From NCBI RefSeq assembly GCF_014541205.1, contig NZ_CP061280.1, positions 1,380,798 to 1,444,797 on the forward strand: 64,000 bases of DNA, written 5' to 3'. Shown here piece after piece: positions 20,286 to 29,866 of this stretch (position 1 is the first letter of the stretch; every line of letters begins with the position of its first letter). The notes beneath the pieces were generated by a model, which saw only the letters and a list, made by a program, of their open reading frames with translations, did no database searches and was not told the origin of the DNA. The stretch is from Mannheimia bovis (GTDB taxonomy: Bacteria; Pseudomonadota; Gammaproteobacteria; Enterobacterales; Pasteurellaceae). Position numbers and translations under genes: made by a program.

Positions 20286-22532
20286 ATGACGACTGAAATC
20301 AATTATGAAGGCATTGAACAGATGCCGATTAAGCGTTTTACCGAAGACGCTTACCTCAATTATTCAATGTATGTAATTATGGACAGGGCATTGCCGTTTA
20401 TCGGTGATGGCTTAAAACCTGTTCAACGCCGTATCATCTATGCGATGTCTGAACTTGGGCTAAATGCTTCTGCAAAATATAAAAAATCGGCTAGAACCGT
20501 AGGTGATGTATTAGGTAAATTCCACCCACACGGCGACAGTGCTTGTTATGAAGCAATGGTGTTAATGGCTCAGCCGTTCTCTTACCGCTATCCATTGGTT
20601 GATGGACAAGGGAACTGGGGGGCACCGGACGATCCAAAATCTTTCGCTGCGATGCGTTATACCGAATCTAAACTGTCCAAAATTGCAGAAGTCTTGTTGG
20701 GGGAATTAGGGCAAGGCACAGTAGATTATCAGCCAAATTTTGATGGCTCGATTGAAGAACCCAAATATCTGCCTGCCCGTTTGCCACATATTTTGCTCAA
20801 CGGCACGATGGGGATTGCGGTGGGAATGGCAACGGATATTCCGCCGCATAATATCAATGAACTTGCTGATGCAAGCGTGATGTTATTGGATAACCCAAAC
20901 GCCACCTTAGACGATATTTTGACAGTTGTACAAGGACCGGATTACCCAACTGAGGCGGAAATTATCACGCCAAGAGCTGAGATTGCAAAAATGTATGAGC
21001 AAGGTCGAGGCTCGATTAAAATGCGCGCAGTGTGGAAAAAAGAAGAAGGCGAAATTGTGATTTCTGCCTTACCGCATCAAGCCTCGCCGTCAAAAATTAT
21101 TGAACAGATTGCCACCCAAATGCGAAATAAAAAGCTGCCGATGGTGGATGATATTCGTGATGAATCTGATCACGAAAACCCAATTCGTTTAGTGATTGTA
21201 CCACGCTCAAACCGCATTGATTTTGATTCCTTGATGGATCATCTTTTTGCCACCACCGATCTGGAAAAAAGCTACCGAGTCAATATGAATATGATTGGCT
21301 TAGACGGCAAACCGGCAGTGAAAAATTTACTCACTATTCTGACTGAATGGCTCACTTTCCGCCGTACCACGGTAACTCGTCGCTTAAATTATCGTTTGGA
21401 TAAAATTTTAAGCCGTTTGCATATTTTAGACGGTTTGATGATAGCGTTTTTAAACATTGATGAAGTTATTGAGATCATCCGCAACGAAGATGATCCAAAA
21501 GCGGAATTAATGGCGCGCTTTAACTTAACTGATGTTCAAGCCGAAGCGATTTTAAATCTCCGCCTACGCCATTTGGCAAAATTGGAAGAGCATCAACTAC
21601 AAGCCGAAAAATCAGAGCTTGAAAAAGAGCGTGATGAGCTGCAACTGATTTTAGGCTCGGAACGCCGTTTAAACAGCTTAATCAAAAAAGAGATTCAGGC
21701 AGATGCGAAAACCTTCGCCAGCCCTCGTCGTTCGTCATTAGTGGAGCGTGCGGAATCGAAAGCGATTGCCGAAAGCGATTTAACCCCAACTGAAGATGTA
21801 ACAGTAATCCTCTCGGAAAAAGGCTGGGTACGTTGTGCCAAAGGACACGATATTGAGGTCGAAGGCTTAAGCTACCGTGCTGGAGATGGCTATCTCGCCC
21901 ACGCACGAGGCAGAAGTAATCAACCAGTAGTCTTTTTAGACAGCACAGGGCGAGCTTATGCGTTAGATCCGACTTCATTACCATCGGCACGTTCACAGGG
22001 TGAACCACTGACAGGCAAAATCACCTTACCTGAAGGGGCAACCATTCAGCAAGTGCTAATGGCAAATTCAGACACCAAAGTGCTGATGGCATCGGATTCG
22101 GGCTACGGGTTTATCTGTACTTTTGAAGATCTGGTTTCTCGCAACAAAGCGGGGAAAGCGGTCATTTCTTTAACAGAAAATGCAAAAGTGCTGCCGCCGC
22201 AATTATTGGAAAATGATGAAAATTTATCGCTTGTGGCGATGAGTAATGTCGGCAGAATGTTGGTGTTCCCAGTTAGCGAATTACCTCAATTATCGAAAGG
22301 TAAAGGCAATAAAATCATCAATATTTCCGCAGCCGCGTCAAAATCGGGCGACGAATACCTTGCTCGTTTATTGGTTATCAAACCGACACAATCTCTCGTG
22401 TTTGTGTCCGGCAAACGTAAAATTACGCTCAAACCAAGCGATATCGACAACTACCGCGGTGAACGTGCAAGAAAAGGATCGCAATTGGTGCGAGGTTTAA
22501 GCACGAATTCTACGGTAGAGATTGTGGAGTAG
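20286..22532 (+). CDS. parC: DNA topoisomerase IV subunit A
   Basis: A 748-residue ParC subunit of topoisomerase IV, which decatenates daughter chromosomes. The N-terminal breakage-reunion domain contains [15 protein letters not shown]85 and E89 align with E. coli S80 and E84 and are the quinolone-susceptible residues. The catalytic tyrosine is in AAMRYTE. The C-terminal beta-pinwheel carries degenerate repeats. The length matches ParC rather than GyrA, and no GyrA box is seen. parE is not adjacent. It is convergent with the FGGY kinase gene. Confidence 0.96.
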   Translation: MTTEINYEGIEQMPIKRFTEDAYLNYSMYVIMDRALPFIGDGLKPVQRRIIYAMSELGLNASAKYKKSARTVGDVLGKFHPHGDSACYEAMVLMAQPFSYRYPLVDGQGNWGAPDDPKSFAAMRYTESKLSKIAEVLLGELGQGTVDYQPNFDGSIEEPKYLPARLPHILLNGTMGIAVGMATDIPPHNINELADASVMLLDNPNATLDDILTVVQGPDYPTEAEIITPRAEIAKMYEQGRGSIKMRAVWKKEEGEIVISALPHQASPSKIIEQIATQMRNKKLPMVDDIRDESDHENPIRLVIVPRSNRIDFDSLMDHLFATTDLEKSYRVNMNMIGLDGKPAVKNLLTILTEWLTFRRTTVTRRLNYRLDKILSRLHILDGLMIAFLNIDEVIEIIRNEDDPKAELMARFNLTDVQAEAILNLRLRHLAKLEEHQLQAEKSELEKERDELQLILGSERRLNSLIKKEIQADAKTFASPRRSSLVERAESKAIAESDLTPTEDVTVILSEKGWVRCAKGHDIEVEGLSYRAGDGYLAHARGRSNQPVVFLDSTGRAYALDPTSLPSARSQGEPLTGKITLPEGATIQQVLMANSDTKVLMASDSGYGFICTFEDLVSRNKAGKAVISLTENAKVLPPQLLENDENLSLVAMSNVGRMLVFPVSELPQLSKGKGNKIINISAAASKSGDEYLARLLVIKPTQSLVFVSGKRKITLKPSDIDNYRGERARKGSQLVRGLSTNSTVEIVE

Positions 22533-22542
22533 ATTAATGAAG

Positions 22543-22588
22543 ACAAGCGGTGATTTTTACAAAAAATTTTACAAAGATCACTGCTTGT
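22543..22588. terminator. Paired uptake-sequence terminator between parC and the kinase gene
   Basis: ACAAGCGGT (22543-22551) faces ACTGCTTGT (22580-22588). The second copy has one substitution from the uptake word (a G:U pair in RNA), yet the stem GTGATTTTTAC/ATC-type pairing continues inward. A bidirectional terminator between convergent genes. Confidence 0.6.
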
Positions 22589-22604
22589 GTTTTATTACTA
22601 TATT

Positions 22605-24200
22605 TTATGAGCAATTAAGATAAAGTGCTTTTTCTACGATAGGAACACCTGCTATGTATCTCTGCATAAAACGTTCATATCCTTCAGTTATTGCTTTATC
22701 TGGTTGAATAAGATTAAGCTTGGCTGTATTGAATATCTGTTTGTCTAGATACTCTTCCAAATTATAGGTGTCAGAAACTTCTAGGAAGTTTGCAAGCAAT
22801 GCAATACCCCAAGCCCCTCCGTTTGAGGCAGTACTTGCTGTTGCAAGTGGAATATTGAGTGCAGAAGCTAAGATTTTTTGTGCCACACCTTCAGTTTTGA
22901 AAATACCACCGTGTCCTAAAATACGAGTAATTTCGACTTTTTCTTGGTTGATGAGAATATCCATTCCTAGCTTCATTGCACCGAACGCAGTGTAGAGATG
23001 AACCCGAATAAAATTAGCTAAATTGAAATTGGATTTCGTCGGGTGTAAGAAAATCGGGCAACCTTCCGATAAGCCGACATTATGTTCTCCTGAATGAAAA
23101 CCGTAAGAGAGTAGTCCCCCGCAATCTGTATCGCCTTGTAATGAGTGTAAAAATAACATTTCGTATAATTCTTCTGTACATACATTGATGCCAAAAGTTT
23201 CTAAGCACTCTCCGAATAAGTTTACCCAAGCATTAATGTCTGATGTACAGTTATTAGCGTGTGCCATTGCAACCAATTTTCCGGTTGGCGTTGTGACAAT
23301 ATCTAATTCTGAATAAACTTTTGAAAGCATTTTTTCTAGTACAATCATTGCAAAAGCAGAAGTACCTGCTGAAATATTGCCAGTTTTTTCTTTTATACAG
23401 TTAGTTGCAATCATTCCTGTTCCTGCATCACCTTCTGGTGGACAAAGTGGAATACCGGGTTGTAAATTACCGCTTGGATCTAGTAGTTTTGCTCCTTTTT
23501 CAGTTAAATAACCGGCCGATTCGCCAGCGACTAAAACTTGAGGCAGAAGGTTTTCTAATTTCCAAGGCATATTGAAAGACATAATGCTCTCATTAAATTG
23601 AGCGAGCATTTGTTGGTTATAGGAGAGAGTCTCTATATTGATTGGAAACATTCCGGAAGCATCACCAATACCCAGTACTTTTTGTCCAGTAAGTTGCCAG
23701 TGTACATAGCCAGATAAGGTAGTGATATGATCAACTTCATTTAAATGAGGCTCATTGTTTAATAGAGCTTGATATAAATGGGCAATGCTCCAACGTTGAG
23801 GAATAGGGTATTGAAATAAATTAGTTAATTTTTCAGAGGCTTCAAGGGTAATATTATTTCGCCAAGTTCTAAAAGGGACTAATTGATTTCCTTGTTTATC
23901 AAAAGGTAAGTAGCCGTGCATCATTGCACTAATTCCTAGCCCTTTTGCTGTGTGAATTACAGTATGGTATTTTTCTTTGACTGTTTTAGCTAAGTCGCTA
24001 TATGCTATTTGTAGCTTTTCCCAAACGTCATTTTGATGATATGTCCAAATATCATCGATAAGTTGGTTTTCCCAATCAGCTCCGCCAGTGGCTAAAATTG
24101 TACCATCAGTGGCAATTAATACCGCCTTAATGCGAGTTGAACCTAATTCAATCCCAATAACGATGTTACCTTGTTCAATAAGCTGTTTTTCATTTTGCAT
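22605..24200 (-). CDS. FGGY-family carbohydrate kinase, substrate unknown
   Basis: A 531-residue sugar kinase of the FGGY superfamily. The phosphate-1 motif IGIELGSTRIKAVLI is near the start. GDAGTGMIATN and ISAGTSAFAMI form the ATP-binding core, and ILGHGGIFKTEGVAQKILASALNIPL resembles the C-terminal FGGY signature. It does not read like LsrK, XylB, GlpK or RhaB, so I leave the substrate open. Family knowledge gives ATP-dependent phosphorylation of a pentulose, hexulose or related polyol. It is the last gene of the transporter operon, starting 12 bp after the second permease, so it probably phosphorylates the imported compound. No isomerase, epimerase or aldolase gene is linked. Confidence 0.85.
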   Translation of the reverse strand: MQNEKQLIEQGNIVIGIELGSTRIKAVLIATDGTILATGGADWENQLIDDIWTYHQNDVWEKLQIAYSDLAKTVKEKYHTVIHTAKGLGISAMMHGYLPFDKQGNQLVPFRTWRNNITLEASEKLTNLFQYPIPQRWSIAHLYQALLNNEPHLNEVDHITTLSGYVHWQLTGQKVLGIGDASGMFPINIETLSYNQQMLAQFNESIMSFNMPWKLENLLPQVLVAGESAGYLTEKGAKLLDPSGNLQPGIPLCPPEGDAGTGMIATNCIKEKTGNISAGTSAFAMIVLEKMLSKVYSELDIVTTPTGKLVAMAHANNCTSDINAWVNLFGECLETFGINVCTEELYEMLFLHSLQGDTDCGGLLSYGFHSGEHNVGLSEGCPIFLHPTKSNFNLANFIRVHLYTAFGAMKLGMDILINQEKVEITRILGHGGIFKTEGVAQKILASALNIPLATASTASNGGAWGIALLANFLEVSDTYNLEEYLDKQIFNTAKLNLIQPDKAITEGYERFMQRYIAGVPIVEKALYLNCS

Positions 24201-24212
24201 AACGTACCCCCC

Positions 24213-25163
24213 TTAGTCTTTTAATAGGAAAAGGCGATTTTTTTGTAAGAATATAAACAGTAGTAATAAGCTGCCCCATAAAATCATCGTAATATAACTA
24301 CTGATACCTAACATATTTAATCCACTTTCAATAACCTGTAATAATACAAGAGCTAGCATAATTCCGATAAGTTTTCCTTTACCTCCATCAGGATTAATTC
24401 CGCCTAATACTGCCGCTAAAATGGAAATGAGTAAGTAAGAATCTCCATAAGATGCTTTGGCTGAATTGAGTTTAGACATCATTAAAAGGGCTGCGAATAC
24501 ACAGAGTACTGAGGAAATAACATATACCAAAATTAGAACTTTCTTGGTATTGATACCAGAGTAATACGTGGCTTTTTCATTATTGCCGATAAAATATATC
24601 GCTTTTCCCATTGAGGTCTTTTCTAGGAAGAACCAAATTATCCCTGCAAGAAGCAAAAAGATGATAATCGGTGTAGGAATCCATAAAAAAGTTGAAGCAC
24701 TAATACTTAGAACGCTTTCAGGGAAATTGGCAATCGTCGAGCCATTTGTTACTAGGATATTGGTACCGTTTATCAAAGTCATCGTACCTAATGTAGCTAA
24801 AATAGGCGAAACACGAATGATGGAGATCAATGTTCCGTTAAGCAAGCCGATGAGCAAAGCACAACAAAAGCTTAATAATATTGATAAGAATAGCCAAGAA
24901 ATACCAGTATATTGCGTAATAAAATAGGCAATAATTAATGAGCAGGCATTCATACTAGCAATAATAGAAAGGTTTATGCCTCCTGTAAGCATAGGTAATG
25001 CCATTGCGAGTGTTAAAATTCCTAAGACTGGAATTTGAGATGCCATCGATTGAAAGTTGCTCACAGACCAAAAAATATTGGGGATTAAAATACTAAAAGC
25101 AATAACAGCAATAATAAAAAGAGCCAATAGATAAAAAATAGTATGATCAATTTTGCTTCTCAT
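24213..25163 (-). CDS. ABC sugar-type permease (RbsC family), second subunit
   Basis: A 316-residue inner-membrane permease with about 8-10 hydrophobic segments. It shows the LTGGINLSI and ILAAVLGGINPDGGKGKLIGIM motifs typical of the ribose/autoinducer-2/rhamnose permease family. It is the paralogous partner of the permease immediately upstream; the two genes are separated by 2 bp. With the RbsA-like ATPase and the binding protein it forms a heterodimeric importer, as LsrC/LsrD do. Confidence 0.88.
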   Translation of the reverse strand: MRSKIDHTIFYLLALFIIAVIAFSILIPNIFWSVSNFQSMASQIPVLGILTLAMALPMLTGGINLSIIASMNACSLIIAYFITQYTGISWLFLSILLSFCCALLIGLLNGTLISIIRVSPILATLGTMTLINGTNILVTNGSTIANFPESVLSISASTFLWIPTPIIIFLLLAGIIWFFLEKTSMGKAIYFIGNNEKATYYSGINTKKVLILVYVISSVLCVFAALLMMSKLNSAKASYGDSYLLISILAAVLGGINPDGGKGKLIGIMLALVLLQVIESGLNMLGISSYITMILWGSLLLLFIFLQKNRLFLLKD

Positions 25164-25165
25164 TG

Positions 25166-26125
25166 TTATACTCCTTGTTTTTTCAATTGCCCTAATGAAG
25201 TAGCACTAATACTTAATATAATAATGATACCGGTAATAATTGTTTGCCAATACGAAGATACATTCATTAGGTTTAGCCCATTTTGAATAATTGCTAGTAA
25301 CATTACTCCCATTACAGTGCCAAATAATGTTCCTTTTCCTCCGGATAAACTTGCACCGCCTAAAACAACAGCAGCCAGTACAGTTAATTCGTAACCAAGT
25401 AAAGAGTCAGGTGCGACAGATTGTACTGTATAAGATTGCACAATGCCTGCCATTCCAGCCATAAAACCCATATAGCCGTAAGCAAAAAGATGAAGGAATA
25501 GAATATTAAAGCCAATACGAGAGGTAGCATCTTGGTTGCCACCAAGAGCATAAATTTTTCTGCCTATTGTTAATTTATTGGTGATTAACCAAGTTAATAA
25601 TACCGCTAAAATTGCCATTATGGCTTGGAAAGATACCCCAAATTCAAATCCATCTTGCGAGGTTTGTTTGAAAAATAGCAATTCTTGGGTGAACCATTCA
25701 GGATAATCGTATAACCAGACACCTTTGGTAAAATAGAGTAGTCCTCCATAGAAAATATTTAATGTTGAGATTGTAATAATAATTGAAGGTACACTAAGAC
25801 GGTTCACAAAAAGAGCATTAATAAAACCAAGTAATATACCAATTGCTGATGATACGGCAAATACACCGAAAAAACCGATATCATATTTACCAATAATCGT
25901 TACCATAATGTATTGTGAAATAATGGTTATGGCAGGAAATGAGATATCAATACCACCTGATAACAGCACCACAAATAGACCACAGGCTAAAATCATTAGC
26001 ATCGAATAGTTATTTACTACATCATAGATGTTCTCGATAGTAGCAAAGTCATTAGTAAATATACTTAGTAGGGTTGCCAGTATTAAAATGGTCGCAGATA
26101 GAATATTATTATTGGTGATTTTCAT
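25166..26125 (-). CDS. ABC sugar-type permease (RbsC family), first subunit
   Basis: A 319-residue permease. The start is set at the ATG at 26125 (MKITNNNILSATILIL) because GGAGGTCATTT sits directly before it. An upstream in-frame start at 26176 lies inside the ATPase gene and lacks a site. The family motifs LLSGGIDISFPA and LAAVVLGGASLSGGKGTLFG are present. The gene overlaps the ATPase end by 17 bp, indicating coupled translation. Confidence 0.88.
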   Translation of the reverse strand: MKITNNNILSATILILATLLSIFTNDFATIENIYDVVNNYSMLMILACGLFVVLLSGGIDISFPAITIISQYIMVTIIGKYDIGFFGVFAVSSAIGILLGFINALFVNRLSVPSIIITISTLNIFYGGLLYFTKGVWLYDYPEWFTQELLFFKQTSQDGFEFGVSFQAIMAILAVLLTWLITNKLTIGRKIYALGGNQDATSRIGFNILFLHLFAYGYMGFMAGMAGIVQSYTVQSVAPDSLLGYELTVLAAVVLGGASLSGGKGTLFGTVMGVMLLAIIQNGLNLMNVSSYWQTIITGIIIILSISATSLGQLKKQGV

Positions 26126-27599
26126 AAATGACCTCCGCAATCGATTTTTCTGTAGTATAGATAGGTAATATCTCATCTACAATTTTGCCTTTTTTCATTA
26201 CTATGACCTTATGACTATTGTAGTACGCTTCCTCCACTTCATCTGTCACAAAAATAACAGCGATACCTTTTTGTGCTAATGTGCGAATAATTTGGAATAT
26301 CCCTTCCTTATTTGCAATATCTACCCCAATAGTTGGAGCATCTAAAATGATAATTTTAGGATCTATTGCCAACCATTTTGCAATAGATACTCGTTGGGCA
26401 TTACCTCCGGAGAGCGTATTTACTAGCAAATCTGAATCTGTTACTTTAATTTTTAAAGATTCAATTAATTCCTGGCTATAATCATAGGCTTTTGATGATT
26501 TTATAATGTTAAATTTATCGGTGATTTTATGAAAAATAGTAGAGATAATATTGTGATGGATAGACTCAGTCATAATTAAACCTGTTGTCATTCTATCTTC
26601 AGAAACATAAGCAATTCCTTGTTTGATAGCATAACGGTTGTTTTTAAATATCACTTTCTCACCGTTTAATAGAATATCGCCTGATTTAGGTTGAGTAATG
26701 CCAAATAAGCTAAGGCACAATTCCGTCCGCCCTGAGCCGAGTAAACCTGTCAAGGCAATAATTTCTCCTTCTCTTAATGAGAAATTAATAGATTCATACT
26801 GGTTAGGTAATGTTAGATTTCGAACTTCTAAAACCGTTCTATTTTGCGAAAAATCCGGCAAATCTAACCGCTTGTAGTCAATTTCCAACCCTGTCATTAA
26901 GAAACCTAAGCGTTTTTCATCCATTTCATTGATAGGGTATTGTCCAACCATATTTCCATTTTTGAGTACTAAAACACTGTCAGAAACACTCATTACCTCT
27001 TGCAATTTATGGCTGACGAAAATAATACTGATACCTTTGCTTTTTAATTTGAGGACCACGTTTAATAGATCTTGAACTTCTTTAGCTGTCAGTGAGGCTG
27101 TTGGCTCATCCATAATTAATAATCGGGCATTTTGTGCAAGGGCTCTGCAAATGGCGACTAATTGTTGCTGTGCGATTGGTAAATCTTCTAAAGTAGCATT
27201 GAGATCTAAATCTGCATTAATACTTTGTATTGCATTTAATGCAACTTGATGAATTTCTAATGGACTGACCCAACCCAATTTTCGGTGTAAGTTTATTGAA
27301 ATATTTTCAGCGACAGTTAAGTTAGGGAAAAGAGCTAAATCTTGATAGATCACTTGAATTCCTTGTTCAATAGAGGCTTGTGGTGTCAGTTTAGTATATT
27401 TGCTTGCACCAATTTGAATTTCAGCCCCTTTATCTGGTTGGTAAACACCGGAAAGAATTTTGATAAGTGTTGATTTTCCACAACCATTTTGCCCGGCAAG
27501 GCAGAGAGCTTCTCCATAATCTAAAGAGAGGTTAACTTGATTTAAGGCTTTTACACCGTGGAATGTCTTATTGATATTTTGCATCAAAATAAATGCCAT
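26109..27599 (-). CDS. ABC sugar importer ATPase (RbsA family), duplicated ATPase domains
   Basis: A 496-residue double ATPase. Domain 1 has Walker A GQNGCGKST and Walker B LLIMDEPTASL. Domain 2 shows GLLGSGRTEL as a degenerate Walker A, the signature NTLSGGNAQRVSIAKWL, and IIILDAPTIGVDI as Walker B (Asp-Ala replacing Asp-Glu, common in the second half of this family). It resembles RbsA, MglA and LsrA. A strong GGAGGC site lies 5 nt before the ATG. It follows the binding-protein gene after a 10-11 bp hairpin. Confidence 0.92.
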   Translation of the reverse strand: MAFILMQNINKTFHGVKALNQVNLSLDYGEALCLAGQNGCGKSTLIKILSGVYQPDKGAEIQIGASKYTKLTPQASIEQGIQVIYQDLALFPNLTVAENISINLHRKLGWVSPLEIHQVALNAIQSINADLDLNATLEDLPIAQQQLVAICRALAQNARLLIMDEPTASLTAKEVQDLLNVVLKLKSKGISIIFVSHKLQEVMSVSDSVLVLKNGNMVGQYPINEMDEKRLGFLMTGLEIDYKRLDLPDFSQNRTVLEVRNLTLPNQYESINFSLREGEIIALTGLLGSGRTELCLSLFGITQPKSGDILLNGEKVIFKNNRYAIKQGIAYVSEDRMTTGLIMTESIHHNIISTIFHKITDKFNIIKSSKAYDYSQELIESLKIKVTDSDLLVNTLSGGNAQRVSIAKWLAIDPKIIILDAPTIGVDIANKEGIFQIIRTLAQKGIAVIFVTDEVEEAYYNSHKVIVMKKGKIVDEILPIYTTEKSIAEVIYENHQ

Positions 27600-27615
27600 A
27601 AAGCCTCCTTAGAGA

Positions 27616-27642
27616 AATATGGGTTCAAAAAGAACCCATATT
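27616..27642 (-). promoter_or_regulatory. Intercistronic stem-loop between binding protein and ATPase genes
   Basis: AATATGGGTTC (27616-27626) and its exact complement (27632-27642) around an AAAAA loop. No T-tract follows on the minus strand. It is therefore better read as an RNA-stabilising element that keeps binding-protein mRNA more abundant than the rest, as known for other binding-protein operons. Confidence 0.6.
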
Positions 27643-27651
27643 CAATATAGA

Positions 27652-28626
27652 TTAATATAATTTGTCGATATTATCTTTGGTTACTTTAAGTACATTATGG
27701 AATTGGAGAAGTTTTTTCTCTGTATCCACTTTGGCTTTACCGACATTAGGAATTTCTAAGCCATCTTCGATTTTTTCACCTTTCAACACTTTTGCAGCAA
27801 CTGCAGCAAGAGCATAGCCTGCATTAGCTGGATCGTAGGTAATTCCCATTGTAATATCCCCACTTTTGATTAAATTTGCAGCCTGAGATGGAATCATCAT
27901 ACCGAAGACATTTAATTTATTTTTCAAGCGTTTTTCTTTAACGGCTAAACCTGCCCCGATAGGACCTTGTGAACCGAAAGATACTACTGCTTTTAAATCA
28001 GAGTGAGCTTTTACTAAGTCAATCGTTGTACGGCGAGCATCATTGATATTTTCAGCAACAGGCATTCTGCTGGTTACTTCGAACATATCTGGATAATGTT
28101 CTTTTTGGTATTTTACAAATAGATCTGCCCATAAATTATGTTGAGGTACAGTTAAACCACCGACATAAATGACATATCCGCCTTTACCACCCATTGCTTT
28201 AGCCACCTCTTCAACATAATCGGCAGCAAAATGAGCATTATCAATAATTTCAATATCCCAATCTGCACTTGGTTGACCAACAGACTCGTTTGTTAAAACG
28301 ACAATGCCATTTTGTTTAGCTTTTTTTAGTACAGGTTCTAAAGCGTTTGCATCATTTGGAACAATGGAAATCGCACTTACTTTTTTGGCAATTAAGTCCT
28401 CAATTAATTTCACTTGCTGTGGTGCATCAGTATTTGATGGACCAACTTGGTAGGCATTAATGTTATTGTCTTTACCGGCTTGAATAACCCCTTCTGCCAT
28501 ACGGTTAAACCAAGGCATACCATCAATTTTAGAAATATTGACCATATCATTTGCAAATGCTGAGCCATAGCAGCTTAATGCGAAGATACCGGAAAATAAT
28601 GCGTGTTTGAATGTGAGTTTTTTCAT
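27652..28626 (-). CDS. Periplasmic sugar-type binding protein (LsrB/RhaS-like)
   Basis: A 324-residue periplasmic solute-binding protein. The start is the ATG at 28626 (MKKLTFKHALFSGIFALSCYGSAFA), a clean signal peptide with GAGGGAAG before it. A further in-frame start at 28668 lacks these. The mature part begins NDMVNISKIDGMPWF and carries QVKLIEDLIAKKVSAISIVPNDANALEPVLKKAKQNGI, characteristic of the family that includes RbsB, RhaS and LsrB. The overall look is closest to the LsrB/RhaS group, but ligand residues cannot be judged by eye. It is the first gene of the importer operon. Confidence 0.85.
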   Translation of the reverse strand: MKKLTFKHALFSGIFALSCYGSAFANDMVNISKIDGMPWFNRMAEGVIQAGKDNNINAYQVGPSNTDAPQQVKLIEDLIAKKVSAISIVPNDANALEPVLKKAKQNGIVVLTNESVGQPSADWDIEIIDNAHFAADYVEEVAKAMGGKGGYVIYVGGLTVPQHNLWADLFVKYQKEHYPDMFEVTSRMPVAENINDARRTTIDLVKAHSDLKAVVSFGSQGPIGAGLAVKEKRLKNKLNVFGMMIPSQAANLIKSGDITMGITYDPANAGYALAAVAAKVLKGEKIEDGLEIPNVGKAKVDTEKKLLQFHNVLKVTKDNIDKLY

Positions 28627-28666
28627 TGTTCTTCCCTCATAAATTAAGAAGTCATTACATTTCAAC

Positions 28667-28727
28667 ACCTGCTTTAAAAGCAGGTTATCTTTGCTTTAAT
28701 AGACACATCACTATTAAAGTTATCTTT
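28667..28727. promoter_or_regulatory. Operator-like repeats upstream of the importer operon
   Basis: Three elements lie within 60 bp, 41-101 bp before the binding-protein start codon. ACCTGCTTT/AAAGCAGGT at 28667-28685 is a 19-bp palindrome. CTTTAATAG (28694-28702) and CTATTAAAG (28711-28719) are inverted with an 8-bp gap. GTTATCTTT is a direct repeat at 28684-28692 and 28719-28727. The directly repeated 9-mers are the more likely sites for the adjacent AraC-type regulator. I could not place -35/-10 boxes with confidence. Confidence 0.5.
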
Positions 28728-28801
28728 ATCTTATGCTTTTAAAAGAGGTAGGAACAGGTAAATTCTTGTTATCAATATGGAAAATACTGCTATCAAAGGC
28801 G

Positions 28802-28823
28802 AAGTGGGATCTAGATCACACTT
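28802..28823 (-). promoter_or_regulatory. Near-consensus CRP site
   Basis: On the minus strand the site reads TGTGA-TCTAGA-TCCCA. The spacer and one half match the E. coli CRP consensus and the other half differs at one base. It overlaps the TGA stop of the araC-type gene and lies about 180 bp before the binding-protein start, suggesting catabolite control of the importer. Confidence 0.6.
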
Positions 28824-29673
28824 CGTTGTCTTTGTATCGCTCAATAGCTCTAAACTCTGAGGGAGATAAGCCAGTGTGCTTTTTAAAAATTTTAGAAAAA
28901 TAGAGGGGATCTTCATAACCTAATGATTTTGCTATATTTAATATAGAAATATTAGAGAAATACAAGAGCTTTTTTGATTCCGCGATACGCTGTAATTCTC
29001 GCCATTGAACTAAACTGATACCTAGAGATTTTTTAAATAAGTGAGATAAGCGTGATGGAGATAAGAAAACTTTTGCTGCTATATATTCAATGCTGTCATT
29101 TCGAGATAAATTAGAAAGGATTAAATCACAAACGTGGAGAATTCGTTGATCAATAGCTGGAATAATTTCAATTTTTTCAGCAGAGATACATTTCATCAAT
29201 AAATATTCCAATAGAGTTGTAGCTATATCTTCTTTGAAGAAGTGGCTTGATTTGAGCTCTAATTCAATTTTGGAGAATAATTGGCTGATTTCTTGAAAAT
29301 AGCGGTTATCATTTATTTGAATACGACCAATATTTTCCTCCTTATTTGACCAATTCAGCCATTTATTCCATTTAGGATTAGGCAAAAAATAGATCCATTT
29401 ATAATGCCAATACTGTTGTTCAGTGTTACGATAGTAATGTTGAATTGAATCTGGGGAAAATAGTAGAAGCTGACCTCGATTTACATCAAAGATATTTTTT
29501 CCATCATAAACTGTCCCGCAACCAAAAGTTGTAAGCTGTAGCATATAGCCATCCATACCTTGTTTATTGATTACTGAGTCAAGATAGTTTCCTTTTTCAC
29601 ACTGAGTTAACCCGGCAACTAGCTCAATATCAAATGGGGAGTCTAATGAAAGTAACGAAAGATTTTTATACAT
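28816..29673 (-). CDS. AraC-family transcriptional regulator
   Basis: A 285-residue regulator with an N-terminal cupin-like sensing domain (about 1-150, with YMLQLTTFGCGTVYDGKNIF). The C-terminal double helix-turn-helix reads YIAAKVFLSPSRLSHLFKKSLGISLVQW, then IAKSLGYEDPLYFSKIFKKHTGLSPSEFR, the usual AraC signature. It lies upstream of and in the same orientation as the transporter-kinase operon, so it is the likely local activator responding to the transported compound. The ligand is unknown. Confidence 0.9.
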   Translation of the reverse strand: MYKNLSLLSLDSPFDIELVAGLTQCEKGNYLDSVINKQGMDGYMLQLTTFGCGTVYDGKNIFDVNRGQLLLFSPDSIQHYYRNTEQQYWHYKWIYFLPNPKWNKWLNWSNKEENIGRIQINDNRYFQEISQLFSKIELELKSSHFFKEDIATTLLEYLLMKCISAEKIEIIPAIDQRILHVCDLILSNLSRNDSIEYIAAKVFLSPSRLSHLFKKSLGISLVQWRELQRIAESKKLLYFSNISILNIAKSLGYEDPLYFSKIFKKHTGLSPSEFRAIERYKDNEV

Positions 29674-29728
29674 AGTCTGTGATAAATAATATTTGGGCTG
29701 CCCTAACCAAAATGAGATTTTTATTCAT

Positions 29729-29812
29729 TTTTCAAAAGTAGTGCTAAGGTCTTTTATTATAAGGCTAAATGCCTATTTTCCCTAACGCTTTAGTGTATTA
29801 TACTTTTGAAAA
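29729..29812. repeat. Inverted repeat between ttrA and the araC-type gene
   Basis: TTTTCAAAAGTA at 29729-29740 and its exact complement at 29801-29812 flank 60 bp of AT-rich DNA. That DNA contains a small AGGC/GCCT hairpin. The right arm runs directly into a paired uptake-word terminator. Nothing coding is seen here. Confidence 0.6.
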
Positions 29813-29856
29813 CAAGCGGTCAGTTTTGCAAAAAATTCTGCAAAACCGACCGCTTG
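29812..29856. terminator. Paired uptake-sequence terminator after ttrA
   Basis: ACAAGCGGT (29812-29820) faces ACCGCTTG (29849-29856). The inner GTTTTGCA/TGCAAAAC bases also pair. It is 10 bp after the ttrA stop on the minus strand. Confidence 0.7.
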
Positions 29857-29866
29857 AACGTTTTAA

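Noticed and set aside
22605-28626. Complete lsr (autoinducer-2) operon
   Set aside because: The importer resembles the Lsr family, but the kinase is not LsrK-like and lsrF, lsrG and lsrR are absent, so the name is not justified.
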